From assembly GCA_927435855.1 (NCBI GenBank), contig CAKMJZ010000034.1, positions 1 through 56,594 of the forward strand: a stretch of 56,594 nucleotides of DNA, written 5' to 3'. The position numbers were made by a program, and so were the translations under genes. The DNA is from an uncultured Erysipelotrichaceae bacterium. Lineage in GTDB: Bacteria > Bacillota_I > Bacilli_A > Erysipelotrichales > Erysipelotrichaceae. Positions 1 to 7,939 of this stretch are shown piece after piece (the stretch's first letter is position 1; the number at the start of each line of letters is the position of its first letter). The notes below the pieces were generated by a model, which worked only from the letters and a program-made list of their open reading frames with translations, ran no database searches and was not told the origin of the DNA.

Positions 1-595
1 TACCGCTAGTCAGATTTCCCCATTGATCACTTCCGCCGATTTGCATCTCGCAATCATGGTTTTGATACAGATGCAACCAGTCAGCCGCTTGTAAAATTGT
101 ATACGTAAATTCTGTAAATGAAATCCCCGTTGCCAATCGAGTCGAAACAATATCCTTGGCAATCATGTAATTAACATTAAAATGCTTACCAAAATCGCGT
201 AAAAAAGTTAAAATATCAATTTTACTTAGCCAATTGTAGTTGTTAACGATGGTTACTGGCAAGTCCGTATTGCACAAAATCGATCGAATTTGTGAGGAAA
301 TACCGATGATATTTTGATTGATCTCATCCAGTGTCTGAAGCGAACGCTCTGTTGTCGGACGCGGATCGCCAATCATACCGGTCGCTCCTCCAATCAAAGC
401 GATTGGATGATGTCCTTGTTGTTGATAACGTTTTAAAAGCAGTAATTGTTGCAAATGGCCGATATGCAACGAATCTGCTGTGGGATCAAAACCACAATAA
501 ACGGTCATCGGACTTTTTATTCTTTCCCTTAAACCCTCTAAATCTGTAACATCTTTAATTAGCCCTCGCCACATCAATTCATCTAAAAAATCCAT
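1..595 (-). CDS. tyrS: Tyrosyl-tRNA synthetase, C-terminus cut off by window edge
   Basis: Charges tRNA-Tyr with tyrosine in the cytoplasm. Translating the minus strand from the ATG at 593-595 gives MDFLDELMWRGLIKDVTD and then the class I signature CGFDPTADSLHIGHL (HIGH motif) and GGATGMIGDP, both typical of bacterial TyrRS. About 198 residues are present; the KMSKS loop and S4-like C-terminal domain lie outside the window. The start is supported by AAGGGAGA 6-7 bases upstream. The ORF track misses this gene because it has no stop inside the window; the listed 331-549 plus ORF is its antisense shadow. It has its own promoter and a tyrosine T-box leader, so it is regulated separately from the upstream ccpA operon. 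Confidence 0.96.
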   Translation of the reverse strand, partial: MDFLDELMWRGLIKDVTDLEGLRERIKSPMTVYCGFDPTADSLHIGHLQQLLLLKRYQQQGHHPIALIGGATGMIGDPRPTTERSLQTLDEINQNIIGISSQIRSILCNTDLPVTIVNNYNWLSKIDILTFLRDFGKHFNVNYMIAKDIVSTRLATGISFTEFTYTILQAADWLHLYQNHDCEMQIGGSDQWGNLTSG

Positions 596-611
596 ATTTT
601 TCTCCCTTCAA

Positions 612-640
612 ATAAAAAACGCCCTTGAGTCCAAGGGCGC
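612..640 (-). terminator. Intrinsic terminator of the tyrS T-box
   Basis: The stem CGCCCTTG / CAAGGGCG with loop GAGT is followed on the minus strand by TTTTTT. It is the terminator half of the T-box switch and lies just before the tyrS ribosome binding site. Confidence 0.9.
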
Positions 641-812
641 TAATGCGCGGTACCACCTTAGTTCACTTTCGTGCACTTTATCCGTTAACGCCGGTAACGT
701 CTTTACTTTTCATAAAGAAGCTCAAGGTTGTATTTCATTGCTTCACACAACAGTTTTCACCAGCCACTGTCTCTCTGAAGAACTTGCAATTACTTCTTCC
801 CGTCTTTGCGAT
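612..812 (-). promoter_or_regulatory. T-box leader of tyrS (tyrosine-responsive)
   Basis: On the minus strand the leader contains the T-box sequence AAGGTGGTACCGCG (646-659). Just downstream is the terminator hairpin CGCCCTTG-loop-CAAGGGCG with a T run. An AGAGAGACAGTGGCTGG-like segment resembles stem I features. A TAC (Tyr) triplet in GAAATACAACC is a plausible specifier. Uncharged tRNA-Tyr would stabilise the antiterminator and allow tyrS transcription. The specifier assignment is by eye, not by folding. Confidence 0.93.
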
Positions 813-818
813 ACTGCA

Positions 819-847
819 ATTATATATAATCTTACGTCAATCGTCAA
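819..847 (-). promoter_or_regulatory. Consensus sigma-A promoter of tyrS
   Basis: The minus strand reads TTGACG, 17 bases, TATAAT. The -35 (842-847) abuts the ccpA stop codon, so tyrS transcription starts near 812 just after the ccpA gene. Confidence 0.88.
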
Positions 848-1837
848 TTACTTCGTGGATTTGCGCGGTGTATACAAATAACTCAATTCAATTTCACGTT
901 CTTCAAATAATTCTTGGTGTAAAAGTTTGGTCATCATTCGCATCGCTACTGCACCTAAATCATACGAAGGTATCGAGAAGCTAGAAAGGCGCGGGCGTAC
1001 CATTGCATTGTATTTTGTATCGATGACACAAATGATTTCCATTTCTTTAGGAATGGCGATTCCATTTTCATTGGCAGCATTAATTGCGGCCAACGCTTGT
1101 GAATCACGATAGGCGATGATCAAATCATGTCTTTTGTCTTTGAAATAGTTAGACAAAAACTCATAAGAACTGCGATACATTGCTGGAATCTCAATATAAT
1201 GTTCAAACTTTAATTGATTCTCTTCAAATGCACGTGTTACCCCTTTGATCAATTGGTTGATAGCATAAGAATTTTTGCGATCTTGGACGATAGCTATGTC
1301 CTTTAGACCACGACCAATGTACTGCAAAGCTAACTCATAAGCTGCTTTTTCAATGTCTACATAAACACAAGCAACATTGTTTTCGGACATACGATTACCA
1401 ATCAATACGATCGGAAACTGATACTTTGTCAATTCTTTCAGCTCATCATATAAAAGTTTATCATTGAATATAACAACACCGTCAACACGCGACTTAATGA
1501 TATTCTCAATGATCTCATTGATTTCAAGAATTCCTTCCGTCGTTGTGTGCAACATAATATTGTACTTGTAAATCTTTGCAACATCCAACAATCCGTTGAT
1601 GATCTGTCCGGTATAATTAAAACTGGCTTCCGGAACGACCAATGCGATCGTAGTAGTCTTTTGCAAAGCCAAGCCTTGAGCAATGGCATTGGGTTTGTAC
1701 CCAAGTTTATCGATAGCAAGTTCAACGCGGGCACGCGTATCTTCCCGCACGATTTCCAACCCGTTTATAACCCGAGATACAGTAGCCAAAGATACTTTTG
1801 CCTCATTAGCTACATCATAAATAGTAACACGTTTCAT
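848..1837 (-). CDS. ccpA: Catabolite control protein A (LacI/GalR family)
   Basis: Global carbon-catabolite regulator that binds cre sites together with HPr-Ser-P. The 329-residue protein starts with the LacI helix-turn-helix TIYDVANEAKVSLATVSRVING, has the hinge YKPNAIAQGLA, a periplasmic-binding-protein-like core, and ends RKSTK exactly as CcpA proteins do. The motif IYKYNIMLHTTTEG parallels CcpA rather than sugar-specific paralogues. The start is backed by AGGTGGGG. It is the last gene of the pepV-murC run, 8 bases after the coiled-coil gene, and is next to tyrS. The murC-ytxG-ytxH-ccpA order is that of B. subtilis, which supports orthology. It is probably the regulator of the three cre sites in this window. 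Confidence 0.9.
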   Translation of the reverse strand: MKRVTIYDVANEAKVSLATVSRVINGLEIVREDTRARVELAIDKLGYKPNAIAQGLALQKTTTIALVVPEASFNYTGQIINGLLDVAKIYKYNIMLHTTTEGILEINEIIENIIKSRVDGVVIFNDKLLYDELKELTKYQFPIVLIGNRMSENNVACVYVDIEKAAYELALQYIGRGLKDIAIVQDRKNSYAINQLIKGVTRAFEENQLKFEHYIEIPAMYRSSYEFLSNYFKDKRHDLIIAYRDSQALAAINAANENGIAIPKEMEIICVIDTKYNAMVRPRLSSFSIPSYDLGAVAMRMMTKLLHQELFEEREIELSYLYTPRKSTK

Positions 1838-1845
1838 TTCCCCAC

Positions 1846-2451
1846 CTACTTTTCTTCTTCTTTAGCTTTTGGCTTAAGCCAGTCTTTAAGTTTATCTACT
1901 GCTTTTTCAGCTAAATCAACAGTCTTCTCTTTCGCGCCTTCAATCTTCTCTTGAACATCAGGACGATTAATAAATTCATCAACTTTTTCTTTAGCATTTT
2001 CATAAGTTTCAACAGTCACTTTGACAGCTTTATCCTTAAAATCAGTGACTTTTTCGACGAACTCTTCATTTTCGGATACTTTATCTACGACCTTGTCCTT
2101 GATTTCAACCGTCCTGTTTTTAACAACAGCAAACCGTTCTTTCCAAGCTTCATCATCTTTAATTTCCACCAGTTTCGTTTTCGCATCATTTAATAATTCA
2201 ATGGTTTTTTCTTTTGCATGAAGAAGCTTCGCTTTCAATTCTTCATCTTCTTTCAAATCCTTAATAAGTTTTCTGGTTGACTCTATGACATTCTCGATAG
2301 CCTTAACAACATCATCCTTAATTTTTGAGACTTTGTCTTTTTCATTGTCTTCAAGTTCTACGATTACCTGATCGACATCTTCTTTAAAATTTTCCACGTC
2401 GTTGTTGATTTCATCAACAGTCTGCTCAACTCGTTCTTTAACTTCACTCAT
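1846..2451 (-). CDS. Lysine/glutamate-rich coiled-coil protein at the ytxH position
   Basis: A 201-residue, highly charged, helical protein. The ORF track begins upstream, but the start MSEVKERVEQTVDEIN is preferred: AGAAAGGAGA lies 7 bases before it and it overlaps ytxG by 8 bases (ATGAGTGA). The body consists of degenerate amphipathic helical repeats of the type KEKTxELxxxAKxKxVE. There are no cysteines, no signal peptide and no membrane segment. B. subtilis YtxH at this position usually has an N-terminal membrane helix, which is absent here. It is probably a soluble or peripherally associated stress/envelope protein working with YtxG; the function is not established. Confidence 0.82.
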   Translation of the reverse strand: MSEVKERVEQTVDEINNDVENFKEDVDQVIVELEDNEKDKVSKIKDDVVKAIENVIESTRKLIKDLKEDEELKAKLLHAKEKTIELLNDAKTKLVEIKDDEAWKERFAVVKNRTVEIKDKVVDKVSENEEFVEKVTDFKDKAVKVTVETYENAKEKVDEFINRPDVQEKIEGAKEKTVDLAEKAVDKLKDWLKPKAKEEEK

Positions 2452-2824
2452 TTTCAGTCTCTCCTTTCTGTTGTGTTTTCTTTGTTTTAACTTTATTGAC
2501 CGCTGATACTGCGGTGTCCTTGATCCACTCGTAATTTTCTGATACGACACGAACTGCACCTTTAACCGCTGATTCGGTCGCTGTATGTACTAAATCAATC
2601 GAATGCGAAAGACGAGAGATTGTTGACAATGGTGCCCTGAACTCGTCTAAACTGGAATTTACTTTGTCCATAGCCGTATTTACTTTTAAGACCGTAACTC
2701 CAACATCCGCTAATAGCAAGTACACTCTGCGCAAGATTAATATAAGAAAAATCAGTACAACTACTCCTAAAAAAGGTAATAACTGTACTGATACATCTTG
2801 TAATGCGCTCATTAATTCATTCAT
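2444..2824 (-). CDS. ytxG: DUF948 (YtxG-like) membrane-anchored protein
   Basis: A 126-residue protein beginning MNELMSALQDVSVQ. The start is chosen from GAGGTGAT and makes the track ORF nine residues shorter. One strong transmembrane helix (about residues 12-32, LLPFLGVVVLIFLILILRRV) is followed by a helical region (TAMDKVNSSLDEFRAPLSTI), the standard DUF948 layout. It lies 49 bases after murC and overlaps the next gene by 8 bases, so the two are probably translationally coupled. The family is described as general-stress or envelope associated; its biochemical role is unknown. Confidence 0.85.
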   Translation of the reverse strand: MNELMSALQDVSVQLLPFLGVVVLIFLILILRRVYLLLADVGVTVLKVNTAMDKVNSSLDEFRAPLSTISRLSHSIDLVHTATESAVKGAVRVVSENYEWIKDTAVSAVNKVKTKKTQQKGETENE

Positions 2825-2873
2825 ATTAATCACCTCAGAATTATTGTACACAATTTTGAAAATATTTTCAAGA

Positions 2874-4175
2874 TTATTGATAGCGCTTTACTGAATCACT
2901 TAGATTATAAATGTCTTTGGAACTCATAAACAAATATACGGCTGGTTTGAACCCTGCTAAGCGCAATGCGTCTTGCTCGTTTTCATCGACAATGAAACTT
3001 CCTTCGATCATATTCGAAAGATAAGTGATATCAATATCGATGCCTTCTTCCATATCATCAATGCTTGTAAAGGGGCACAAAGCCACCACATCCGCCTTCG
3101 ATAATGCTTCGGCAAACTCTTTTGCAAAATGCAATACCCTAGAAACTCGGTGCGGTTTAAATATCGCAATCAAAGTCATACCGGGATAACGCTTACGAGC
3201 CGCATCGACAGTGACCGACACCTCCGTAGGATGATGAGCATAGTCATCGATGAAAATACTGTCCTTGACTTGAGAGATGACAAAACGGCGTTTTGCACCT
3301 TTAAACAACGAAAGACCTTGATTACACTGTACGGCAGTCAGCCCTTCCAAATAGCCGATGGTAATGGCTGCAAGACTGTTGTAAAGCATGTGAGTACCGA
3401 CAAAAGGCAGTTCAAAGCGGCCAAAATGATTACCAAGAATCGTCACATCAAAGGACGTTGATGTAGGAGTTTCTACTATGCTAGTAGCCAGTACATCATT
3501 TCCTTCTTCAACTCCGTAAAACAGCACACTAGAAGAAAGTTGAAGATTACGTGAGCGCGGATCATCACCAAATACAATGCACACTTCACTGACATTTTCA
3601 GAGAACTGTTCATATGCCAAAGCATAATCAGCCTCATCTTTGAAATAATCGACATGATCAATATCTACGTTGGTAATTACTGCAATCTGCGGGCGATATG
3701 CCAAAAAATGACGGCGATATTCACAGGCTTCCGCAACCAGATAACGATCTTTTTTACTTAACAATCCATCTCCATCGCCGATTAAATGTCCAGTATTAAA
3801 ATACTGACCCATCATGGTTGAGACCATGTTGGTTGTCGTTGTTTTACCATGACTGCCGGCAATAGCGATTGTCCGATAATTCTCCATCAGCTTTCCTAAA
3901 AATTCATGATATCTAAAAATTTTCAGCGTCCTGTTGGCACGTGCCTGCTGTACTTCTTCAAAATCATCCAAGAAAGCATTACCGATGATCACGGTAGAAT
4001 GATCCAAGATTTTGTGTGCCAAAAACGGGTACACCGGAATATTACGGCGATGTAGCTCGTCTTCAGTAAAAATGTGTTTATCGATGTCACTTCCGGAAAC
4101 AGCTTCACCAATGTCATGTAACATACATGCCAATGATGCCATTCCAGATCCTTTGATACCTATAAGAAATATCAT
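2874..4175 (-). CDS. murC: UDP-N-acetylmuramate-L-alanine ligase
   Basis: Cytoplasmic ATP-dependent ligase that adds the first amino acid, L-alanine, to UDP-MurNAc in peptidoglycan synthesis. The N-terminus MIFLIGIKGSGMASLA is the MurC nucleotide-sugar site. GSHGKTTTT (about 107-115) is the Mur ligase ATP loop, and DDYAHHPTEV is the conserved C-terminal domain motif. The length of 433 residues is normal. It overlaps the upstream acidic protein gene by 4 bases (ATGA). The neighbours ytpR and ytxG are the same as in B. subtilis, where murC also sits between a ytpRS segment and ytxG. Confidence 0.97.
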   Translation of the reverse strand: MIFLIGIKGSGMASLACMLHDIGEAVSGSDIDKHIFTEDELHRRNIPVYPFLAHKILDHSTVIIGNAFLDDFEEVQQARANRTLKIFRYHEFLGKLMENYRTIAIAGSHGKTTTTNMVSTMMGQYFNTGHLIGDGDGLLSKKDRYLVAEACEYRRHFLAYRPQIAVITNVDIDHVDYFKDEADYALAYEQFSENVSEVCIVFGDDPRSRNLQLSSSVLFYGVEEGNDVLATSIVETPTSTSFDVTILGNHFGRFELPFVGTHMLYNSLAAITIGYLEGLTAVQCNQGLSLFKGAKRRFVISQVKDSIFIDDYAHHPTEVSVTVDAARKRYPGMTLIAIFKPHRVSRVLHFAKEFAEALSKADVVALCPFTSIDDMEEGIDIDITYLSNMIEGSFIVDENEQDALRLAGFKPAVYLFMSSKDIYNLSDSVKRYQ

Positions 4176-4837
4176 TCGCTCTCCTCATCTTCCTCAAAGA
4201 GGCTCATCAGTGTTTTAGGCTTTTCCTTTGATAACGGCTGCTCCTCTTCTACGATTAAGTCAAAACTGTCCTGCATGAAATTCTCACTCTTTTCAACTCC
4301 AAGCATTTGCTCTAAAGTAAAATTTTCGATCGTCGCAGTCTGTTTGATTTCGACCGGACGGTTTTTATTTTTAGTAATTCCATAAATCGGACTGATGATC
4401 GTCCCTAAAATACTCTTACTTTCTTCCACCGGCATGGATTGAACCACGGTCTTAACCGGCTCTTCTTTGTCAGAACGACCGAAAATAGGACTGATAACCG
4501 GTGAAAATTCATATGGTTTTGATTCAGTCTTTACCGGTTGTCGAATCGGTTTGACTTCAACGTCTTTCTCTTTATCAACATCGATTTTCTTAATGGCAGG
4601 CTTATATTCTGCAACCTCAAAATCATCTGCCTTTATATCAACAAATTCCTTTTCCTTGACCATAAACATTTCAAGAGGAATCTCTTCCTTCTCAGTAATT
4701 TTGCCATTTTCTACCTTTTTGGATTCGGTTTTCTTGACTTCAACCTTCTTAACAGTCGGCTCGACTACTTCTTCGACGATCTTTTCTTCAACGATTTCCT
4801 CTTCTTCAAAAAACAATGATAACAGTTTTTTTAGCAT
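4172..4837 (-). CDS. Acidic low-complexity protein with two ISPI(F/Y)G motifs, at the sftA/ytpS position
   Basis: A 221-residue protein starting MLKKLLSLFFEEEE. AGGAGA fixes the start, 14 residues inside the track ORF. It is Glu/Lys/Val rich and probably disordered, with a basic amphipathic N-terminus that could touch the membrane. Two related short motifs occur, PVISPIFGRSDK and TIISPIYGITKN. It overlaps ytpR by 7 bases and murC by 4. In B. subtilis the gene between ytpR and murC is ytpS/sftA, a DNA translocase with a disordered N-terminal region and an FtsK motor. No motor is present here, so this may be a stand-alone remnant or analogue of that region. That is inference; no enzymatic domain is visible. 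Confidence 0.7.
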   Translation of the reverse strand: MLKKLLSLFFEEEEIVEEKIVEEVVEPTVKKVEVKKTESKKVENGKITEKEEIPLEMFMVKEKEFVDIKADDFEVAEYKPAIKKIDVDKEKDVEVKPIRQPVKTESKPYEFSPVISPIFGRSDKEEPVKTVVQSMPVEESKSILGTIISPIYGITKNKNRPVEIKQTATIENFTLEQMLGVEKSENFMQDSFDLIVEEEQPLSKEKPKTLMSLFEEDEESE

Positions 4838-5454
4838 AACGTTTCTCCTAGACCGGCGATATCCAAGTTGGATCCGCATTCGGTGCCTTTCGGTAATTCA
4901 ATTAAACCTCGAACCGGTTTTTTCCCGCCGGTAATCTCTGATAATGAACACAACATGCCTTGTGAAGGTACTCCGGCTACTTTACCGTTTGAGATCAATG
5001 TTCCATCCGGTAAAATTGCATTGGGTAATGCGACAACGACAAGCATGTCTGCTTTTACATTTTTAGCAGAACACACGATGCTTAACTCTTTTTCATTGAT
5101 ATCTACCGTACAAATATGTAAATGTTCTGAAAGCGGATGTGGATCAATCTTTGTGATTCTACCACAGATAAAGTAGGATTTCTGATCTATATCAATGAAT
5201 AAATTCAACTCAGAAAATTGTTCTTCAATATAGTCTATTAATTCTTCATACAATGGTACAAAGCCGTTTTTTATAAAGGGAGTGTTGAGCAAATTAACTC
5301 CAATCAACTCAGATGTACTATAAAGCAAGACAGCCTCCGGCAAATTTTCAACTGAGCTTACCGGTTCATCATTGAACTTCACCATCAGCACACTCGGGAA
5401 ATCACGATGCATAAAAACCCTGACCACAGTAGATTTATTCGACTCCTTCGACAT
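4831..5454 (-). CDS. ytpR: YtpR-family tRNA-binding domain protein
   Basis: An N-terminal DUF4479-like region (VVRVFMHRDFPSVLMVKF) is followed by an EMAP/tRNA-binding OB fold of the PheT N-terminal type. Its signatures are GRITKIDPHPLSEHLHICTVDI, IVCSAKNVKADMLVVVALPNA and GVPSQGMLCS. It probably binds structured RNA; the physiological role is not settled. The start MSKESNK is chosen because the track ORF begins inside the upstream lipoprotein gene. Its ribosome binding site is weak, and a downstream GTG (VVRVFMH) would match Bacillus YtpR length better, so the start is uncertain. It overlaps the lipoprotein gene by 20 bases. Confidence 0.85.
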   Translation of the reverse strand: MSKESNKSTVVRVFMHRDFPSVLMVKFNDEPVSSVENLPEAVLLYSTSELIGVNLLNTPFIKNGFVPLYEELIDYIEEQFSELNLFIDIDQKSYFICGRITKIDPHPLSEHLHICTVDINEKELSIVCSAKNVKADMLVVVALPNAILPDGTLISNGKVAGVPSQGMLCSLSEITGGKKPVRGLIELPKGTECGSNLDIAGLGETLC

Positions 5455-6202
5455 CTTGATCGCCTTCTTCCTGTGGTTGCTCTTCGGGAATTTCAATCAC
5501 ATCATCATCGTAATAGTCATCAGGCAAAGTTTCATCGAAATCAAAATCACCGGTGATCAGCTTGAGCATGTCAACAATCGTGCCGGATTCAGGTGCGATA
5601 AATTCAATTAGTTCCTTTGAAATTCGGTTGTAATCCACAACGACCTTGTTTGAAAACATACTCACGATGTCATTTGATTGCGCCTTGGCACTTCTTAACA
5701 CAATTAACATATCGGTAAGAACCGGTTGAATCTTTGATAGTGGCAACATTGAACTTATTAGAAAATCTTGATTTTGTACATATACCATGTATCGATCATT
5801 GCTAAAGGGCAATACGACAATCCGATAATCAATCATGGAACCATTAATATCAGTAAGTGAACCGTTTTTTACAACAAGTGCATTTTGCGTTCCATATAAC
5901 GGTCGTAATTGTCCGGCTAATTGAACACGGTAAAACCGATTCATAATGATTGAGGCAATATCCAGACTCAAAACAACTTCTTCATCGTAGCTTACAAGTG
6001 TCGTAGCTAATTGATTGGAGCTTCGTTTGCCAATGTTACGTGGTAAATAATAACTGTAAAGTGGTAAATTGTTGTTTTTCAAATCAATGGCTGACTGCGA
6101 GGAAACTAAGGCAATACTGGCATCGATTTGTTGATTGAGAGAATCACCGGATACTGAGCATCCGCTGATAAATATGATTAATACAATAAGATATTTTCGC
6201 AT
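5435..6202 (-). CDS. Predicted lipoprotein of unknown function
   Basis: The start MRKYLIVLIIFISGC follows GGAGGTGAGCAG. The signal peptide has a lipobox ISGC with the acylated cysteine near residue 15. The mature domain (about 240 residues) is a mixed alpha/beta extracytoplasmic region that I cannot assign. It ends in a strongly acidic tail, DDYYDDDVIEIPEEQPQEEG. It is 17 bases after the M42 peptidase gene and overlaps ytpR. In B. subtilis this stretch holds ytpP and ytpQ (thioredoxin-like, DUF1444), and no similarity to either is evident here. Confidence 0.8.
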   Translation of the reverse strand: MRKYLIVLIIFISGCSVSGDSLNQQIDASIALVSSQSAIDLKNNNLPLYSYYLPRNIGKRSSNQLATTLVSYDEEVVLSLDIASIIMNRFYRVQLAGQLRPLYGTQNALVVKNGSLTDINGSMIDYRIVVLPFSNDRYMVYVQNQDFLISSMLPLSKIQPVLTDMLIVLRSAKAQSNDIVSMFSNKVVVDYNRISKELIEFIAPESGTIVDMLKLITGDFDFDETLPDDYYDDDVIEIPEEQPQEEGDQDVEGVE

Positions 6203-6219
6203 CTGCTCACCTCCGTTCA

Positions 6220-7305
6220 CTATTGATTACAAGAAATCATAGCAGATATTTGTTCATCATTCAACCCGCCAACAAATTTCAAAGCTGCCTGGTATGCAAC
6301 ACTTAAGTCATTTAGATCTATGATGGAACTGTTGGTATGAATATTGCGTGCACAAATGCACATAGTCAACGTAACGACGCCATCCGTATTTTTGTGTATC
6401 GCCCCAGCATCAGTCCCACCCATAGAAACATAGTATTGATAAGGCAATGATTCACTAGTACAAACATCGATTAGAGCATCCAATAAACAGCGATTCGGCA
6501 GATAATTGGCATCCACAAAGCGAATCAACAGTCCTTTGCCTAACTGTCCAAAGGCAGTTTCATCACCCGCAGCATCATTGGCCGGAGAACAGTCAAACAC
6601 AATGGCCAAATCAGGATTAATCATTGAAGCTGCTGTTTGAGCGCCACGCAATCCGACTTCTTCCTGAACGGTTGCACCGACATAAAGATCGACTTCAAGT
6701 TCGACATCCTTAAAAGCTTCCAATAATGCTAATCCCATGGCACATCCGTATCGATTATCAAAAGCCTTAGCCAACAATCGATTACCATTGGCCAATACTT
6801 GAAAGTCACCTTCAAGTACAATCATATCTCCAGGGCGGATGTTTAGTTTTTCAACTTCTTCTTTATTTTTAGCACCGATATCGACAAGCATGTCTTTGAT
6901 TTCCATCGGCTTTTTTCGATCAGCCTCCGTTAAGGAGTGCGGAGGTATCGATCCGATCGCACCTTTAAATACATCTCCTTTACTATTGATTACAGCAACT
7001 CGTTGTCCAAGCAATGTCTGTGACCACCAACCGCCAATCGGATGTAAGGTTAGACAGCCGGTTTTCGTAATTGTTTTTACAATAAATCCGACTTCATCCA
7101 TATGTCCGGCAATCATCACTTTTTTCGCATTTGCTTTCTTACTTCGCTTAACAGCAAAAATACTGCCCAGATTGTCATAAATGATTTCATCTGTATATTT
7201 CAGGTACTCATTCTTTAAGTATCGGGAAACATATTGTTCCTGACCGCTTACACCGTAAATCTGTGATAAGTCGGCCAAAGTCTTCATTAAGTAATCTTTA
7301 CTCAT
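6220..7305 (-). CDS. M42-family metallo-aminopeptidase (YtoP/FrvX/PepA type)
   Basis: Cytoplasmic dinuclear-zinc aminopeptidase that trims peptides. Metal-site motifs are AGHMDEVGF, AFDNRYGCAMG, QEEVGLRGAQ (the EE pair includes the catalytic base), DCSPANDA and a C-terminal ARNIHTNSS histidine. The length of 361 residues is typical. It overlaps the trmB stop by 8 bases. The match to B. subtilis position is YtoP, which lies in the same trmB-to-ytpR interval. The family has been misnamed endoglucanase; a peptidase role fits better, and the adjacent pepV also handles peptides. Confidence 0.92.
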   Translation of the reverse strand: MSKDYLMKTLADLSQIYGVSGQEQYVSRYLKNEYLKYTDEIIYDNLGSIFAVKRSKKANAKKVMIAGHMDEVGFIVKTITKTGCLTLHPIGGWWSQTLLGQRVAVINSKGDVFKGAIGSIPPHSLTEADRKKPMEIKDMLVDIGAKNKEEVEKLNIRPGDMIVLEGDFQVLANGNRLLAKAFDNRYGCAMGLALLEAFKDVELEVDLYVGATVQEEVGLRGAQTAASMINPDLAIVFDCSPANDAAGDETAFGQLGKGLLIRFVDANYLPNRCLLDALIDVCTSESLPYQYYVSMGGTDAGAIHKNTDGVVTLTMCICARNIHTNSSIIDLNDLSVAYQAALKFVGGLNDEQISAMISCNQ

Positions 7306-7939
7306 CTTTCATCCTCCATGTAGCCCGATAAATGGGTTGATTCAAATCTAAAAAGCGTTGTTCATATTCTGTGATGGCATCTTCCGGATGATCCACCCGA
7401 CGATAGTCTACCGACAAATCTTTGCAGATAAAACCGTTATTACTCATCTGTACGCAAGAGAATTCAAACAAACCGCTATTATCGGTCTTCAATTGAATCT
7501 CCCCTTCTTCTGAAAGCATTCGTTTGTATTCCTTTAGAAAATCCGCATGACTCAATCGACGCTTACTGTGACCCTTTTTAGGCCATGGATCTGAGAAATT
7601 CAAATGCAAAACATCGATTTCTCCATCAGCAAACCACAAACCAATGTCTTTGGCATCCAAGTTGACAAGTGCCATCGTCGGTAATATGTCATCCTCGTTT
7701 TTCCTTAGGCAAGTTGCGGCAACATTGCGATCTTTTTCAATCGCAACCCACCCATGAGTCGGATACATATGGGCCATGTTATTCCAATAATCACCTTTGC
7801 CACTGCCGATTTCAACATGCAATATCTCGCAATTTAAGCGGTTTTTCCATGTTGATGCAACTAGTTGAGGTTCTTTGACGACCGTTTCACCGAATGATTC
7901 AAGAAACGGGATCGCCCAAGGCTTATTTCTCATTCTCAT
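7298..7939 (-). CDS. trmB: tRNA (guanine-N7)-methyltransferase
   Basis: SAM-dependent enzyme that makes m7G46 in tRNA variable loops. The 213-residue protein has MRMRNKPWA at its start (the family usually begins MRxRxKPWA), the SAM motif HVEIGSGKGDYW, and the TrmB hallmark NFSDPWPKKGHSKRRL, followed by KTDN and EYEQRF. It overlaps pepV by 17 bases and the M42 peptidase by 8, so it is internal to the operon. Confidence 0.97.
   Translation of the reverse strand: MRMRNKPWAIPFLESFGETVVKEPQLVASTWKNRLNCEILHVEIGSGKGDYWNNMAHMYPTHGWVAIEKDRNVAATCLRKNEDDILPTMALVNLDAKDIGLWFADGEIDVLHLNFSDPWPKKGHSKRRLSHADFLKEYKRMLSEEGEIQLKTDNSGLFEFSCVQMSNNGFICKDLSVDYRRVDHPEDAITEYEQRFLDLNQPIYRATWRMKDE

Noticed and set aside
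331-984. Plus-strand ORFs at 331-549 and 625-984
   Set aside because: The first is antisense to tyrS and the second crosses the tyrS T-box leader, promoter and the end of ccpA; neither has a ribosome binding site or recognisable protein character.
4467-4934. Plus-strand ORFs of 93 and 155 residues opposite the acidic protein
   Set aside because: They are low-complexity antisense readings of the Glu/Lys-rich gene, without ribosome binding sites.
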